Positions 44,653-53,503 of a DNA stretch of 64,000 nt are shown piece after piece (the stretch's first letter is position 1; every line of letters begins with the position of its first letter). This DNA is from Glaciimonas soli. GTDB taxonomy: Bacteria > Pseudomonadota > Gammaproteobacteria > Burkholderiales > Burkholderiaceae_D. The stretch lies in NCBI RefSeq assembly GCF_009497155.1, contig NZ_WINI01000009.1:124001-188000 (forward strand). Reading direction: 5' to 3'. Both the position numbers and the translations under genes were made by a program. Below the pieces are notes generated by a model that did no database searches, was not told where the DNA came from, and saw only the letters and a list, made by a program, of their open reading frames with translations.

Positions 44653-45990
44653 ATGCATAACTCATCAGGTGCACTTGCCGATATAGATCCGGTATCAGCC
44701 GGATTCACTATAGACCGGGATGGTTTTGTTTCTTACAAAGACTCACTTCTTTTTTTGCCTCCCAAGGAACGCGGGGCCTTCCGTCTGTTGCTAAATGCTT
44801 GGCCGAAAGTCGTTTCAAAAGAAGATTTTTCAAAAAATGTCTGGGCTGGGCGCATGTCAGATGAAAGTCTGGCGCGCTGTATTACGCAACTACGTCGAAC
44901 TCTCTCCAATCTTGGCGTGGTGGCGATTGATGCCTTTTATGGACAAGGCTATCGTTTGGCGATTTTAGCGGATAAAGTGCGGCGATTGTCCGCTGTGCCG
45001 GCGATGGTTCATTCCCCCCAGAAATCCGATGTGGCAAAGCCGCATGCTGCACTAGTCGAGGCTTGCATTCACGCTCGGCAATTACTTGAACGTCGTTCGC
45101 CGGATGCCTTTTCCCAAGCTGAAGCTATACTCAAAAATGTCATCTCCAAGGCCCCCAACTATATGATGGCCAAACTGTTGTTCGCACAATACATAGCCGA
45201 GCGGGCATTTTTCGATGGGAATATACAGCGTTCACAAATCGACGATGCTCTTGGCGAATTAAGATCAGTTCAAGATGCCGAACCCTATTTGCAAGGCCTG
45301 CAATCAGTGACAGGCTACCTTCTTGATTGCAAGTGGCATTTCGATGAGGCCAGAGTCGCGCACGAACAGGCCTTGCAAATGTCTCCGGACGATGACGTCG
45401 CCTATTATCGTTATGGTTATCATCTGATCTACACTAATGCCGGATCAGAGGCAGTTAACGCTTTCCGTTTCGCGGCTCAACTCAATCCGTTCTCCGCGAA
45501 CATCGCCACCATGCTGGTACGCGCCTGCGCTTGCGCAAACATGGATCCGGCCGAAGTATTGGCGCAAGCACGAAGCGCATATGCAGCGCATCCGAACAGT
45601 CCCTGGACTTATGTGATCCTGCTCTTTACCTTAGCCTGGGTGGACCCGCAACCGGAACTCGCCCACGCCGCACGTCATTTCGTGGAAAAGAACCGCTATG
45701 CGCACACCCTCACTTCCAGGGGTGTTGCTTACATACTTGCACGTTGCGGTGATCATGCAGGAGCGCTGGAAGTCATTGAAAAGCATAGCAGTATCCATGG
45801 GATACATCTGGCGGCTTTAACTGCAATGGGAATGCTTGACGAGGCAATGATAAAAGTGAAAGCTGCTGCCGAAACCGGATTTGGCGGCTTGCCTTATTCA
45901 CTCAACGCTCCAGAATGTGCAGCGTTTAAACAGCATCCTGACTATCCTTTGGTGCATGAGAAAGTATTTTCCCGTATGCCAAAAAAATAA
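44653..45990 (+). CDS. HilA-like regulator: winged helix + TPR domain
   Basis: A 445-residue protein. Residues ~15-105 form an OmpR/CadC-type winged helix (LPPKERGAFRLLLNAWPKVVSKEDFSKNVWAG, ARCITQLRRTLSNL, FYGQGYRLAI, where the last is the wing). The remaining ~330 residues are tetratricopeptide-like helices (HEQALQMSPDDDVAYYRYGYHLIY, AVNAFRFAAQLNPFSANIAT). No transmembrane helix separates them, so it resembles HilA/EilA rather than CadC. ATG 44653 is preferred over TTG 44617 because TTTTGGA lies upstream at useful distance. It is the only intact gene between the inverted tRNA-arm repeats. Targets unknown. Confidence 0.85.
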   Translation: MHNSSGALADIDPVSAGFTIDRDGFVSYKDSLLFLPPKERGAFRLLLNAWPKVVSKEDFSKNVWAGRMSDESLARCITQLRRTLSNLGVVAIDAFYGQGYRLAILADKVRRLSAVPAMVHSPQKSDVAKPHAALVEACIHARQLLERRSPDAFSQAEAILKNVISKAPNYMMAKLLFAQYIAERAFFDGNIQRSQIDDALGELRSVQDAEPYLQGLQSVTGYLLDCKWHFDEARVAHEQALQMSPDDDVAYYRYGYHLIYTNAGSEAVNAFRFAAQLNPFSANIATMLVRACACANMDPAEVLAQARSAYAAHPNSPWTYVILLFTLAWVDPQPELAHAARHFVEKNRYAHTLTSRGVAYILARCGDHAGALEVIEKHSSIHGIHLAALTAMGMLDEAMIKVKAAAETGFGGLPYSLNAPECAAFKQHPDYPLVHEKVFSRMPKK

Positions 45991-46080
45991 ATTTAGCGGC
46001 AATCCGAATATGATGTTTTCCTTGGTGCAACTAATATTGAACCAAATGGAATGGACGCCCTCTCTGAGAAGAGGTAGAGA

Positions 46081-46101
46081 AAACTAGATGAGCTTGGGAA
46101 G
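46081..46101. repeat. right (inverted) copy of 21-bp tRNA-Gly anticodon-arm repeat
   Basis: AAACTAGATGAGCTTGGGAAG, the reverse complement of 44119-44139 with one mismatch. Together the copies bracket ~1.94 kb including the HilA-like gene. Confidence 0.8.
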
Positions 46102-46157
46102 TTATAGTTTTCCGCTGCTAAATTGGAGGCTTGCTCGCTAGCCTCAACCGTAGGTGA

Positions 46158-46189
46158 GGACGCGGGTTCGATTCCCGCCGCCTCCACCA
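46158..46189 (+). other. ssrA (tmRNA) 3'-end copy, probable island attachment site
   Basis: GGACGCGGGTTCGATTCCCG (first 20 of 32 nt) followed by CCGCCTCCACCA reproduces the T arm, acceptor 3' strand and encoded CCA of betaproteobacterial tmRNA. The rest of ssrA cannot lie upstream because a gene occupies that DNA to 45990. An isolated ssrA 3' end is the usual footprint (att) of an integrated element. No integrase is next to it now. Confidence 0.7.
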
Positions 46190-46211
46190 TTACACACTAC
46201 TCCAAACCTCG

Positions 46212-46298
46212 CCAGACCGCGTAAATGCTAGATGTTGCAAAAGCTACTCGGTCTGGTGTGGTCTGGAAAGGTCTCCATTTTCGCCCAAATTTCGCCCA
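46212..46298. repeat. cluster of short repeats beside the ssrA att copy
   Basis: CCAGACCG (46212) is inverted as CGGTCTGG (46249), with another GGTCTGG at 46260, and TTTCGCCCA repeats at 46279 and 46290 (11-bp period). Clusters like this next to an att core commonly bind integrase arm domains. Confidence 0.45.
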
Positions 46299-46586
46299 CG
46301 TTTATTGTTTGTGTCGATGATCCAAAATTTTGCACGGTGGCGTATTGCTACTGGGCGCTGATATGCTATTTCAGTTATTGACGCTTTCTAATTGTTGTGC
46401 ACCCGCGGCCCCCCTTCTGGATGCAGAGGGGGGCCAGGTTTCGGTAAATTTCTCATCCAGTACACCTTGCACGATGTACGCATCGTTGTCGATCGGACAG
46501 ATATGCGTCACTTGGTAGATATGCAGGTTGGTTTCAATCTCGCATCAGAAAGATATGGGTAATCGAAAGACTGGCGTCACGATTAC
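46299..46586. other. intergenic region with GC hairpin at 46407-46435
   Basis: GGCCCCCCT and AGGGGGGCC form a perfect 9-bp stem around an 11-nt loop. No gene supported; a 62-codon plus-strand frame at 46330 is unsupported. Confidence 0.5.
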
Positions 46587-47564
46587 TTAATTTATCTCGC
46601 CCTGCCTAATCCATCCCGGTGCTAACGTCTCACCATCAGGATCAATATACGTTTCATCAATATGGTATTGGGAGGCGATTTTTCGCTCAGCTTCCCCGCG
46701 CTTTTTTGCCAGTCGCTTGCGCTCGGCGGGGTACAGTTCTTTATAGCGCGGGCGGTCTTTTTCATCAAAGTAAGTACGTTCTACAACATTGGCGCTTTTA
46801 AAATTGAGTGACACCAGATACGCACCTGGTAAATTGGGATTCATTTTGTCTGAGTCACGCATAAAATTAACATCCAAATACACATCATTGGCATAAAAAT
46901 TCCAATGACTACCTATATCTTTTATTTTCATCCATTCATCTAGTGTCGGCACATAACTAGCATCAATTGAATAACCACTATTCCCGGATGCCTGAGAATA
47001 AACTAGTGCATCACGCCCACTGATACGTGGTTGCTCAACGCCTATCTCTCTTTTCCATCCCGCATTTTGGATAGTTTTGAGTAAGGCATAAAATTGGTGT
47101 AAGGCTTCTGGGTGAGATTCAGTCGGGCTGGGAGTTAAAGAAACACTGAGATCAAATTCATCAATTCCTTCATCAGGATGATCAGATGGTAATGCAGAAC
47201 CCATCACCCCCATCACATACGGCACGGTAAAACTGTTAGCTCCATGATCAATACTTACGGTTCCAAAAGGCCCTTGGTCAGGCCAATCAACCTTATAAAA
47301 TACGATTTCACCATTCGCATTTTTATCATTGACATGTACCGCGTTCGGATACATGTCTACCCACTCTTTTCCTTGCTGACCGACACGGATGGTCACTTCT
47401 TTAGGGTTCATAAAATTATCACTTTCATTTGATTTTGTTGTAGCGGTCATCGGTGATTGCCCTACCGATGAAACGGACTTAGCCGACCATATAAAAAACG
47501 ATAGCACTACCAGACTGGCGATGACGATGACGGCAATAATGTGCTTGAATAGCATCCTGATCAT
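46587..47564 (-). CDS. membrane-anchored protein, candidate immunity partner of the VgrG-linked effector
   Basis: A 325-residue protein with an N-terminal signal anchor (FKHIIAVIVIASLVVLSFFIW) and a soluble, probably periplasmic domain (VSIDHGANSFTVPYVMGVMG, DEFDLSVSLTPSPTESHPEA, LLKTIQNAGWKREIGVEQPR). I recognise it as the type of protein encoded after VgrG-effector pairs in Burkholderiales but know no function. Its start overlaps the upstream gene's stop by 4 nt, and that gene overlaps vgrG in the same way. Immunity to a periplasm-acting toxin is inference from position and topology. Confidence 0.6.
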   Translation of the reverse strand: MIRMLFKHIIAVIVIASLVVLSFFIWSAKSVSSVGQSPMTATTKSNESDNFMNPKEVTIRVGQQGKEWVDMYPNAVHVNDKNANGEIVFYKVDWPDQGPFGTVSIDHGANSFTVPYVMGVMGSALPSDHPDEGIDEFDLSVSLTPSPTESHPEALHQFYALLKTIQNAGWKREIGVEQPRISGRDALVYSQASGNSGYSIDASYVPTLDEWMKIKDIGSHWNFYANDVYLDVNFMRDSDKMNPNLPGAYLVSLNFKSANVVERTYFDEKDRPRYKELYPAERKRLAKKRGEAERKIASQYHIDETYIDPDGETLAPGWIRQGEIN

Positions 47565-48670
47565 TTTTGTGCCATCCGATTTTTGAGTGCTTCCATTCCC
47601 GTATCCTGATACCAGGCAGCTATCGTGCTTAATTCATCCTCCATGAAGGCAGTTTGTGTTTGCATTAGTCTATGGAATTGTTTGGCTACATCCCCAATCC
47701 ACTTCATCCGACTTTTAAAATCATTCACCACCGTATCCAGTGGTGCCACCGACTTCAAATGAGGATCATCAACAGTACAAGTACTGGTAAACACCAGTTC
47801 CAGTTCTGGCACCACGGCTTTCGCCAAATTGATCGTGGCAGAAGCTCCCATTGCACTATCATCGTATGGCATTGTCCCATCTTGCATAGGATCAGGCTGG
47901 TGGCTCACTGCTCGTCCGTACCGCTGCTTTTTAAGTGCTGACGCTAAATCAGGATTATTGTCGTAGATTAGTGGTTGCAGGATATTGTGCTGCTCATGTT
48001 GGGCGACCAGCATCAGGTGATCAAATTGCCTATCTGGCTTTTTCTTTTTCTCCGCCCTTTCGAACTCTCCAATCATGTCAAACGCATCAAACATCTCTTG
48101 CGTCACTTTCAGATGATGGAGTTTCCCCATCGCTTCGTCATACCATTGCAAGTGCGGTAGGCTTCTTTTTACCTCATCCACATACTCGTTCATTTTCGGG
48201 CGTGCTGGTGCGCACTCTTTAAAACTCTTTGGGTCGTTTGCCCAATACCAGTGGGTGGCGGCTATGTCCATAAATAACCAAAAATTACCTTTCCCAAAAC
48301 TATTGATCACTGACTCCGGTGCCATTCCCATCTGCCACGATTCCAGTGCACAAGCCACTGTTTTACTAGCTAGAGCACCTAGAGCCATCCAATAAAAACG
48401 CCCCTTTTTCTTTGGATCACTGAATTTTTCCATCTCCAGATAAAATCGCGCATAGGTTGCAGCAATGCGACGGGCGCGCGGACTGTAATCTTTTAATAGC
48501 CGATATTTTCCGGTTTCCCGGTTTTTGTCGCTCAGTCGCGTATAAGAAAATTCGGTAGCACTTGACCAGTGCATGCCGCAGTCACACTGCAAACTCACAC
48601 AAGTACCAGGTGTAGCATTAGTCATGGCGGTGACGGAAGTTCTGGTTCTGCTAATGACTTGGCTACTCAT
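47561..48670 (-). CDS. candidate T6SS effector (DUF2515-like) downstream of VgrG
   Basis: A 369-residue protein. The N-terminus has a Cys-rich patch (CVSLQCDCGMHW). The central region SPRARRIAATYARFYLEMEK, then MALGALASKTVACALESW, is the block I associate with DUF2515-type proteins found beside VgrG. FWLFMDIAATHWYW and MLVAQHEQHNILQPLIYDNN follow. No signal peptide is present, as expected for cargo delivered by a spike. It overlaps vgrG by 4 nt (ATGA) and its putative immunity gene by 4 nt. Enzymatic activity is not evident. Confidence 0.55.
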   Translation of the reverse strand: MSSQVISRTRTSVTAMTNATPGTCVSLQCDCGMHWSSATEFSYTRLSDKNRETGKYRLLKDYSPRARRIAATYARFYLEMEKFSDPKKKGRFYWMALGALASKTVACALESWQMGMAPESVINSFGKGNFWLFMDIAATHWYWANDPKSFKECAPARPKMNEYVDEVKRSLPHLQWYDEAMGKLHHLKVTQEMFDAFDMIGEFERAEKKKKPDRQFDHLMLVAQHEQHNILQPLIYDNNPDLASALKKQRYGRAVSHQPDPMQDGTMPYDDSAMGASATINLAKAVVPELELVFTSTCTVDDPHLKSVAPLDTVVNDFKSRMKWIGDVAKQFHRLMQTQTAFMEDELSTIAAWYQDTGMEALKNRMAQK

Positions 48671-51375
48671 GCGGATGTTCCTTTGTTGTTTTGTTCATCG
48701 TCTCGATACGCTTCCAGCTCTTCGTAATGAACTCCAAATTTCAGTGACTGCTCCTCTGGTGTCGTCACCGATGGGCTTCTACCGAAATGCTCTGTTTCAC
48801 CATTGTGCCCATCATCTTTATGTTGCAACACATAGGGCATGTTTGCCATCGGCTCGCCACTGACACTGCGCACACTGAACGTTTCGTCGAATACGCCAGC
48901 TGCGGTAAAACCTTGTACATTCACACTGCTTCCCTGCGAATCGGTAATCGTCGGATGATCACTCTGCATTTTCAAAATCCTCCCATTAATCACTATCATA
49001 TCCGGCGTCATGCGGATATAACTTTCGCCCACTTGCAACAAGATGTACTTCTTGCCGTTGATGGTGGCACCATCATTTACTGATGTCATTGACAGCGTTT
49101 TATCTGCGGTGTATTCCATCGTATTATGTTGCGCCTGATGGATGACTTTGCCTTTGTTGGCAATCTGCCGGATATCGCCATCGACCGCAAAACCTTCGAT
49201 GTTGTTTCTTGCCGTATGCGAAATATCACCCATCGCATAATGCTGCTGATTACCACCGGCAACAGTGTCGATATGTTGACCGGCGTAATGCGTTTGATCT
49301 TTTGGTGTGGCGCTGGCGATACCGGCGGGAGAACTCATCGCTATGATGGGTTGTTGGGATGCAGTGCCATTTTTCAGATTGGCTTCATCGCCTTTGCCGT
49401 GACCGAGGGCTTCGACGGCGTTGGTGAGTGCTTGTTGTGGTTCGGTGTCACGCGGTGAACCTTCGTGCGTGGCAGCGGATTGGCCGAGACCTTTGGCGAT
49501 GCGGATGGCCTCTTCCAATTCGCGGATCAGTTCATCGCGGCTCAACATGCTACCAGCCGCTTTCGGGCGCGCATCGGTACTCAATAACATGCCTTCAGCA
49601 GCACGTATTACGGCTGCGCCATCGGTGCGGGCTTCTAGCCCTTCGCCGCGTTCATCCTTGCGTCCGGCGTTGTCTTCAATTCTCGCAATATGTCCCAGAC
49701 TGATTTGACTGTGCTGATGGTCGCTTTTAAATTGCGCCTGGATTTTGTCTTGCGTGTCGTCGAGGATTAAATGGTTGCTGCGGCCATTGGCGCTGTTGCC
49801 GCCATTGTCGCTAAACTCGCGGGAGCGTATGCCGGATAACGCTTGCTGGCTGGGCAAATTCCATGGCGGCAGATTATTTTGGTTGTTGACGGCGCCGATA
49901 ATGATCGGGAGATCCGGATTGCCGCCGATGAAATCGACGATGACTTCGCTGCCGATGCGGGCAATAAACGTCATGCCGAGCTGGTTACCTGACCAGAGTT
50001 GATCGGCGCGTATCCAGCAACTGCTGTTTTCCGTATTGAGATCGCGCCTATCCCAGATAAATTGAATTTTGATGCGACCGAGCGCATCAGTCCAGACCGG
50101 CTGATTGTCCGGGCCAACCACACGCGCAACGCTAGTGCGCATCACTGGACTCGGCGTGACGCGATCCGGGCGGTAGGTGTTGCCCTTCAGCGGCACCACT
50201 TCGAAGTCACAATGGATGGTAAATTGTTGATGCGGGGCATCGGCACGCTGGGTTTCTTGCCCGACGTCTTCGATGGTCAGATCGGTGGCAATAATCAGAT
50301 AGTCGATATTGGCCGCAGTGGTCGGATGTTCAGTCTGTCGGTAGGTACAACCGGCAACCATGCCCCGCAATACACCACTGCCCTGTGAGCGCTGTGCGTC
50401 ATTGGCCAGACGTTCACGATTGAGACGCGCCAGATAACTGCCGTCTCTCAGTGGTTCATTCTGGCTTTGTTGTGCGCCTGCTTTGGCCTGCACATAGTTG
50501 GTCTGGTGGTAGGTATACACTTCGGCCTGACCGGCCAGCTTGGGATCGGTATTGCTCACATCCCAGGTCGCACGGGGACGGGTGTAATCATAGTCGCGTG
50601 CAGAAAATACGCCCGCCGTAAGCATACGTGTTGGCGTCAGCTGGCTGATGTACTCCTGATCGATTTTTGACCCGTCGTTGCGGAAAGGTACGGTCACATA
50701 GGCCTCAGGATTGGGCTGATGTGCTTGATTAGCATCGGTCAGGATCAGCGTATGGATGCCGTCTTTATGCTCAAAGAAATAGTTAATCCCAAAACGCTCA
50801 CAGATTCGACTAAAAAAAGCGAAATCCGATTCGTTGTATTGGGTGGTGTAATCGAGTACCTGATCGTAAGGATCGAACAGGCGCTTATCGACGGGGAAAT
50901 TATACCTAGACAGCACTTCGTCGATGAGTTGCAGCGGCGTCTTATCCTGAAAAATGCGGCAGTCGCTACCTAAGGTCGCTAGCTTGAGCCACGGTTCCAG
51001 CGTGATGGCATAATATACATAACGCCCGACCTGACGCGCTACTTTGGCGGCGGTAATGATGCCGGAAATTTCGCGCTTGCCTGCGCCAACGTTACCCATG
51101 CCGCTGTTACCAACCATGCCGGCGACGAACGTGCCATTGCCCTCCAACGCAATTTCCACCGTCATCACTTGACCGATGAGTTCCCGCAGATCGATATCCG
51201 CCGCTGGCGCACCGATCTGCGCCAGACTATCCGGCGTCTTTAACATCACCTCGTAAGAGTAAAGGTTGTTTAAGGCTTCCTTACCTTTTATCGCTACCGC
51301 GATCAAACTGGGTTGATTAAGGATGGTTGGGATAGCTGGGCTGATTGCGGTCAGTGTGCGTGCGGCAGTTAACAT
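48667..51375 (-). CDS. vgrG: type VI secretion spike protein VgrG/TssI
   Basis: A 902-residue protein with the complete VgrG layout. The gp27-like base has YEVMLKTPDSLAQIG, QVMTVEIALEGNGTFVAGMV, VLDYTTQYNESDFAFFSRIC and ERFGINYFFEHKDG. The gp5/OB domain has ARVVGPDNQPVWTDALGRIKIQF and GMTFIARIGSEVIVDFIGGNPDLPIIIGAVNN. A DUF2345 beta-helix extension spans ~560-790. The last ~110 residues form a beta domain (ETFSVRSVSGEPMANMPYVL) probably used to dock cargo. No other T6SS genes are in the window, so this is an orphan vgrG island. Confidence 0.93.
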   Translation of the reverse strand: MLTAARTLTAISPAIPTILNQPSLIAVAIKGKEALNNLYSYEVMLKTPDSLAQIGAPAADIDLRELIGQVMTVEIALEGNGTFVAGMVGNSGMGNVGAGKREISGIITAAKVARQVGRYVYYAITLEPWLKLATLGSDCRIFQDKTPLQLIDEVLSRYNFPVDKRLFDPYDQVLDYTTQYNESDFAFFSRICERFGINYFFEHKDGIHTLILTDANQAHQPNPEAYVTVPFRNDGSKIDQEYISQLTPTRMLTAGVFSARDYDYTRPRATWDVSNTDPKLAGQAEVYTYHQTNYVQAKAGAQQSQNEPLRDGSYLARLNRERLANDAQRSQGSGVLRGMVAGCTYRQTEHPTTAANIDYLIIATDLTIEDVGQETQRADAPHQQFTIHCDFEVVPLKGNTYRPDRVTPSPVMRTSVARVVGPDNQPVWTDALGRIKIQFIWDRRDLNTENSSCWIRADQLWSGNQLGMTFIARIGSEVIVDFIGGNPDLPIIIGAVNNQNNLPPWNLPSQQALSGIRSREFSDNGGNSANGRSNHLILDDTQDKIQAQFKSDHQHSQISLGHIARIEDNAGRKDERGEGLEARTDGAAVIRAAEGMLLSTDARPKAAGSMLSRDELIRELEEAIRIAKGLGQSAATHEGSPRDTEPQQALTNAVEALGHGKGDEANLKNGTASQQPIIAMSSPAGIASATPKDQTHYAGQHIDTVAGGNQQHYAMGDISHTARNNIEGFAVDGDIRQIANKGKVIHQAQHNTMEYTADKTLSMTSVNDGATINGKKYILLQVGESYIRMTPDMIVINGRILKMQSDHPTITDSQGSSVNVQGFTAAGVFDETFSVRSVSGEPMANMPYVLQHKDDGHNGETEHFGRSPSVTTPEEQSLKFGVHYEELEAYRDDEQNNKGTSA

Positions 51376-51764
51376 CGTGAAAGCTCCTGAATGTTGTATT
51401 TATTTTTTGATCATGCATTAAAATTTATGCATAAGGTGCGATTAAGTTTCTTTAAGGCATTATTTAACAACAATTCACATTAAGCACTGTCCATTGGCAC
51501 ATGAAGCTAGGCGATTGTTTTAACGCAATGCGAAGTTGCCTTGCCAACGGAGTGTGAGCCTGAGCGCGCGCGACTAGCTAACGCGGCAGTATTGGCCTGT
51601 TCAACGTGATCAACGATGGGCGGGATAGCCCATTTGGTCAGACCAATGAAGATGGAACGATAGTTGTCCGCTGTCTTGACGGCAATTCAGGAAGTAACGG
51701 ACGCACCATGCATCGTTCCGCATTAACGCATGCGACGGCCCTTTAATACTCAGCGCTGAAATAC

Positions 51765-51801
51765 GACGCAAAGTGCGTCATTTTGCGTCACGCTGACGCA
51801 A
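51765..51801. repeat. four alternating copies of a TGACGCA half-site
   Basis: GACGCA-AAG-TGCGTC is followed directly by TTGCGTCA-CGC-TGACGCAA: two back-to-back palindromes with the same core, within 37 bp. This density suggests cooperative binding by a dimeric regulator or recombinase. Confidence 0.65.
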
Positions 51802-51956
51802 CCTATTTCCCCGCACACCCCGCGTGGCTTAAAGGTCTGGCGTTTTAGCGCACTGCGTTAAAAGCAGTGCATTTAACCTTCAGCACAGGCGAGGGGGGAC
51901 TCCGCAGTACGGGTCCTAGCCGATGGCTTTTTCATAGCAAGACAATATGTCGGGAC

Positions 51957-51982
51957 GTAAAAAAAGCCGCTGATGAAGCGAC
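51957..51982 (-). terminator. minus-strand intrinsic terminator
   Basis: A run of A (U-tract on the minus strand) adjoins AGCCGCT-GATGA-AGCGACT, a 7-bp stem with one mismatch. Backup to the terminator at 52041. Confidence 0.55.
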
Positions 51983-52040
51983 TTAAATCGATGCAAGTGC
52001 GGCCATCACCTACGACAACAGGTGGGAATGAGCCACACAA

Positions 52041-52070
52041 AAAAAAGCCCGCTGACCTTTCGGGGCGGGC
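52041..52070 (-). terminator. minus-strand intrinsic terminator of the portal/terminase block
   Basis: AAAAAA then GCCCGC (52047-52052) paired with GCGGGC (52065-52070). Read on the minus strand it is a GC stem followed by U's, 150 nt after the last phage gene. Confidence 0.8.
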
Positions 52071-52220
52071 TGAACCAAGCCGTCATAGAGACGAGAGGTC
52101 TACGAAGATAGACATTTTGATTATAGAGCTAACGAAGTGATCTACGATAGGCTTGGAATGTGAACAAAGGTTACATCACGTCACTGCACGTGTTACTGTC
52201 ATCCACAGCAAAACGTCGCA

Positions 52221-52430
52221 TCAGCACCCTGCCCGCCTCTTCGCCTCCTGCTCCCTCTGGTAGTCATCGCGGCAATCGATATTGCAGAACAGCTTCCTAT
52301 GAGCGACATCGTCGTCACAGTAATGGCAATGCCCGTCTGCTTCTAACTGCGGCGTCTTACGTGCATGCGCCATCGCTAATTCGATGTCTTTGGCAATGCG
52401 CCACTCGGCGCGGTCGGCTACATCACTCAT
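52221..52430 (-). CDS. small phage-type zinc-finger protein
   Basis: A 69-residue protein with two Cys pairs in CHYCDDDVAHRKLFCNIDCRDDYQ (C-x2-C ... C-x3-C), a zinc-ribbon-like knuckle, followed by a basic tail. The N-terminus ADRAEWRIAKDIELAMAHAR is helical. Proteins of this kind (DUF2116-like) are regularly encoded beside P2-like portal genes. ATG 52430 overlaps the portal stop by 4 nt. Function unknown. Confidence 0.7.
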   Translation of the reverse strand: MSDVADRAEWRIAKDIELAMAHARKTPQLEADGHCHYCDDDVAHRKLFCNIDCRDDYQREQEAKRRAGC

Positions 52431-53503
52431 GCTGCTTTCCCTTCCACATGCTCTAACGTGTATTGTTCAAACTTCACGACCTCTTCTCCTATCCATTCGT
52501 TGATCATTAAAAATTGTGATTGCAGTGGCACTAACTCGTTACGGGCAAACACCCGTGCCGCCGGTTCGACCGCACCGAAGCCGCCGGCATTACTTGGCAT
52601 GATTCCCATCAACTGCGGCGGCACCCGATGCGCGGCCAGCAAGTCGTCGCGGGTCACACCTTTGATATTAAAAAATTCGTCCTTGGCCGCCACTTCCGAC
52701 ACCGGCAGAATCTGGATGCCGTCTTTCTTGCCCCCTGGTGCGTACATGAAGACGTTACGGAAATTGCCTGGTCCTTTGCTGTCCTTTAGTGCCGTGCGCA
52801 GGTTGTCCACGTCCTTGATGTTCTGGGCCGCGTCGGTCATGTAGAGAATGAAACCTGCGTGCGAGCCGTTCTTGTAATACTTGCGCCGAAATAGCGTGGC
52901 CGATTCATTGAGCCAGGCCGACTGCAACGCCGACAGGTATTGCGGCAAGCCGTACACCTCCTGATTCACATCCGGGTCCATCAAGTGGAATACCGCCCCC
53001 TTGGCAAACGCATGTTCTTGCTGCCAACCAGAGACAAAATAATAGGTATCGAGATCCTTACCGCGTCGCATGTATTTGGCCAGCGAATGCTTTAACTGGA
53101 GTGTCTGACCTGTGCGACTGGCGCGCTTTTCCAGATAGGCATTCCCGAAGGTCATAAAGTCCAGCGCGAGACGCTTAAATGTCGCCAGCGACAGCACCTT
53201 ATTCGGTACAAAGGTGGACGACAGAATATTGACCTTGAAATGAATCGCACTGCTGTGGTGAACACTGGCGTTAAACGATTTCGCTAAGCCCTGCCAACTG
53301 ATAGGCGGCTCATACCAACGGCCATTGAGCCAGCATTCTAAATTTTCCATAATGTCGGCATGGTCTAGCACCGGTGTCGGGTCACCGAACGAAAATGCTT
53401 CCATCGCTGGCGCGGCCTGCGTCGCTGGCACATTGGACGCCGGCGGCGCAGTCGCGTACTGTCGTGCTTGTGGGTTGATATTGTGTCGTCGTTGCTTTTT
53501 CAT
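52427..53503 (-). CDS. phage portal protein (PBSX/P2 gpQ family)
   Basis: A 358-residue protein of normal family length. EAFSFGDPTPVLDHADIMENL-like opening, GLPQYLSALQSAWLNESATLFRRKYYKNGSHAGFILYMTD, MYAPGGKKDGIQILPVSEVAAKDEFFNIK and HRVPPQLMGIMPSNAGGFGAVEPAARVF are characteristic of P2-type portals. The portal forms the dodecameric DNA gate of the capsid. It overlaps both neighbours by 4 nt. The gene appears intact although capsid scaffold and major capsid genes are missing. Confidence 0.93.
   Translation of the reverse strand: MKKQRRHNINPQARQYATAPPASNVPATQAAPAMEAFSFGDPTPVLDHADIMENLECWLNGRWYEPPISWQGLAKSFNASVHHSSAIHFKVNILSSTFVPNKVLSLATFKRLALDFMTFGNAYLEKRASRTGQTLQLKHSLAKYMRRGKDLDTYYFVSGWQQEHAFAKGAVFHLMDPDVNQEVYGLPQYLSALQSAWLNESATLFRRKYYKNGSHAGFILYMTDAAQNIKDVDNLRTALKDSKGPGNFRNVFMYAPGGKKDGIQILPVSEVAAKDEFFNIKGVTRDDLLAAHRVPPQLMGIMPSNAGGFGAVEPAARVFARNELVPLQSQFLMINEWIGEEVVKFEQYTLEHVEGKAA

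Larger units (their letters stand above)
51376..52220. other. 845-bp non-coding region between vgrG and the phage block
   Basis: No gene is supported. It contains the promoter of vgrG (minus strand), the inverted-repeat cluster at 51765-51801 and two minus-strand terminators at ~51957-51982 and 52041-52070. The sequence between 51480 and 51760 shows nothing recognisable. Confidence 0.5.

Noticed and set aside
45830-46189. Full-length ssrA gene ending at the CCA
   Set aside because: The DNA before 46125 codes for the HilA-like protein or lacks any tmRNA tag region; only the 3' 32 nt match.
46125-46189. Complete tRNA (GGAGGC...GCCTCC ends pair)
   Set aside because: Only 65 nt and no D arm or anticodon arm can be folded; the 3' end fits tmRNA better.
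45993-46190. 65-codon minus-strand frame over the att region
   Set aside because: Spurious translation across ssrA and tRNA-derived sequence, a common misannotation at such sites.
49421-49708. Long antisense frames inside vgrG and other large genes
   Set aside because: Shadows caused by codon bias of the real gene on the other strand.
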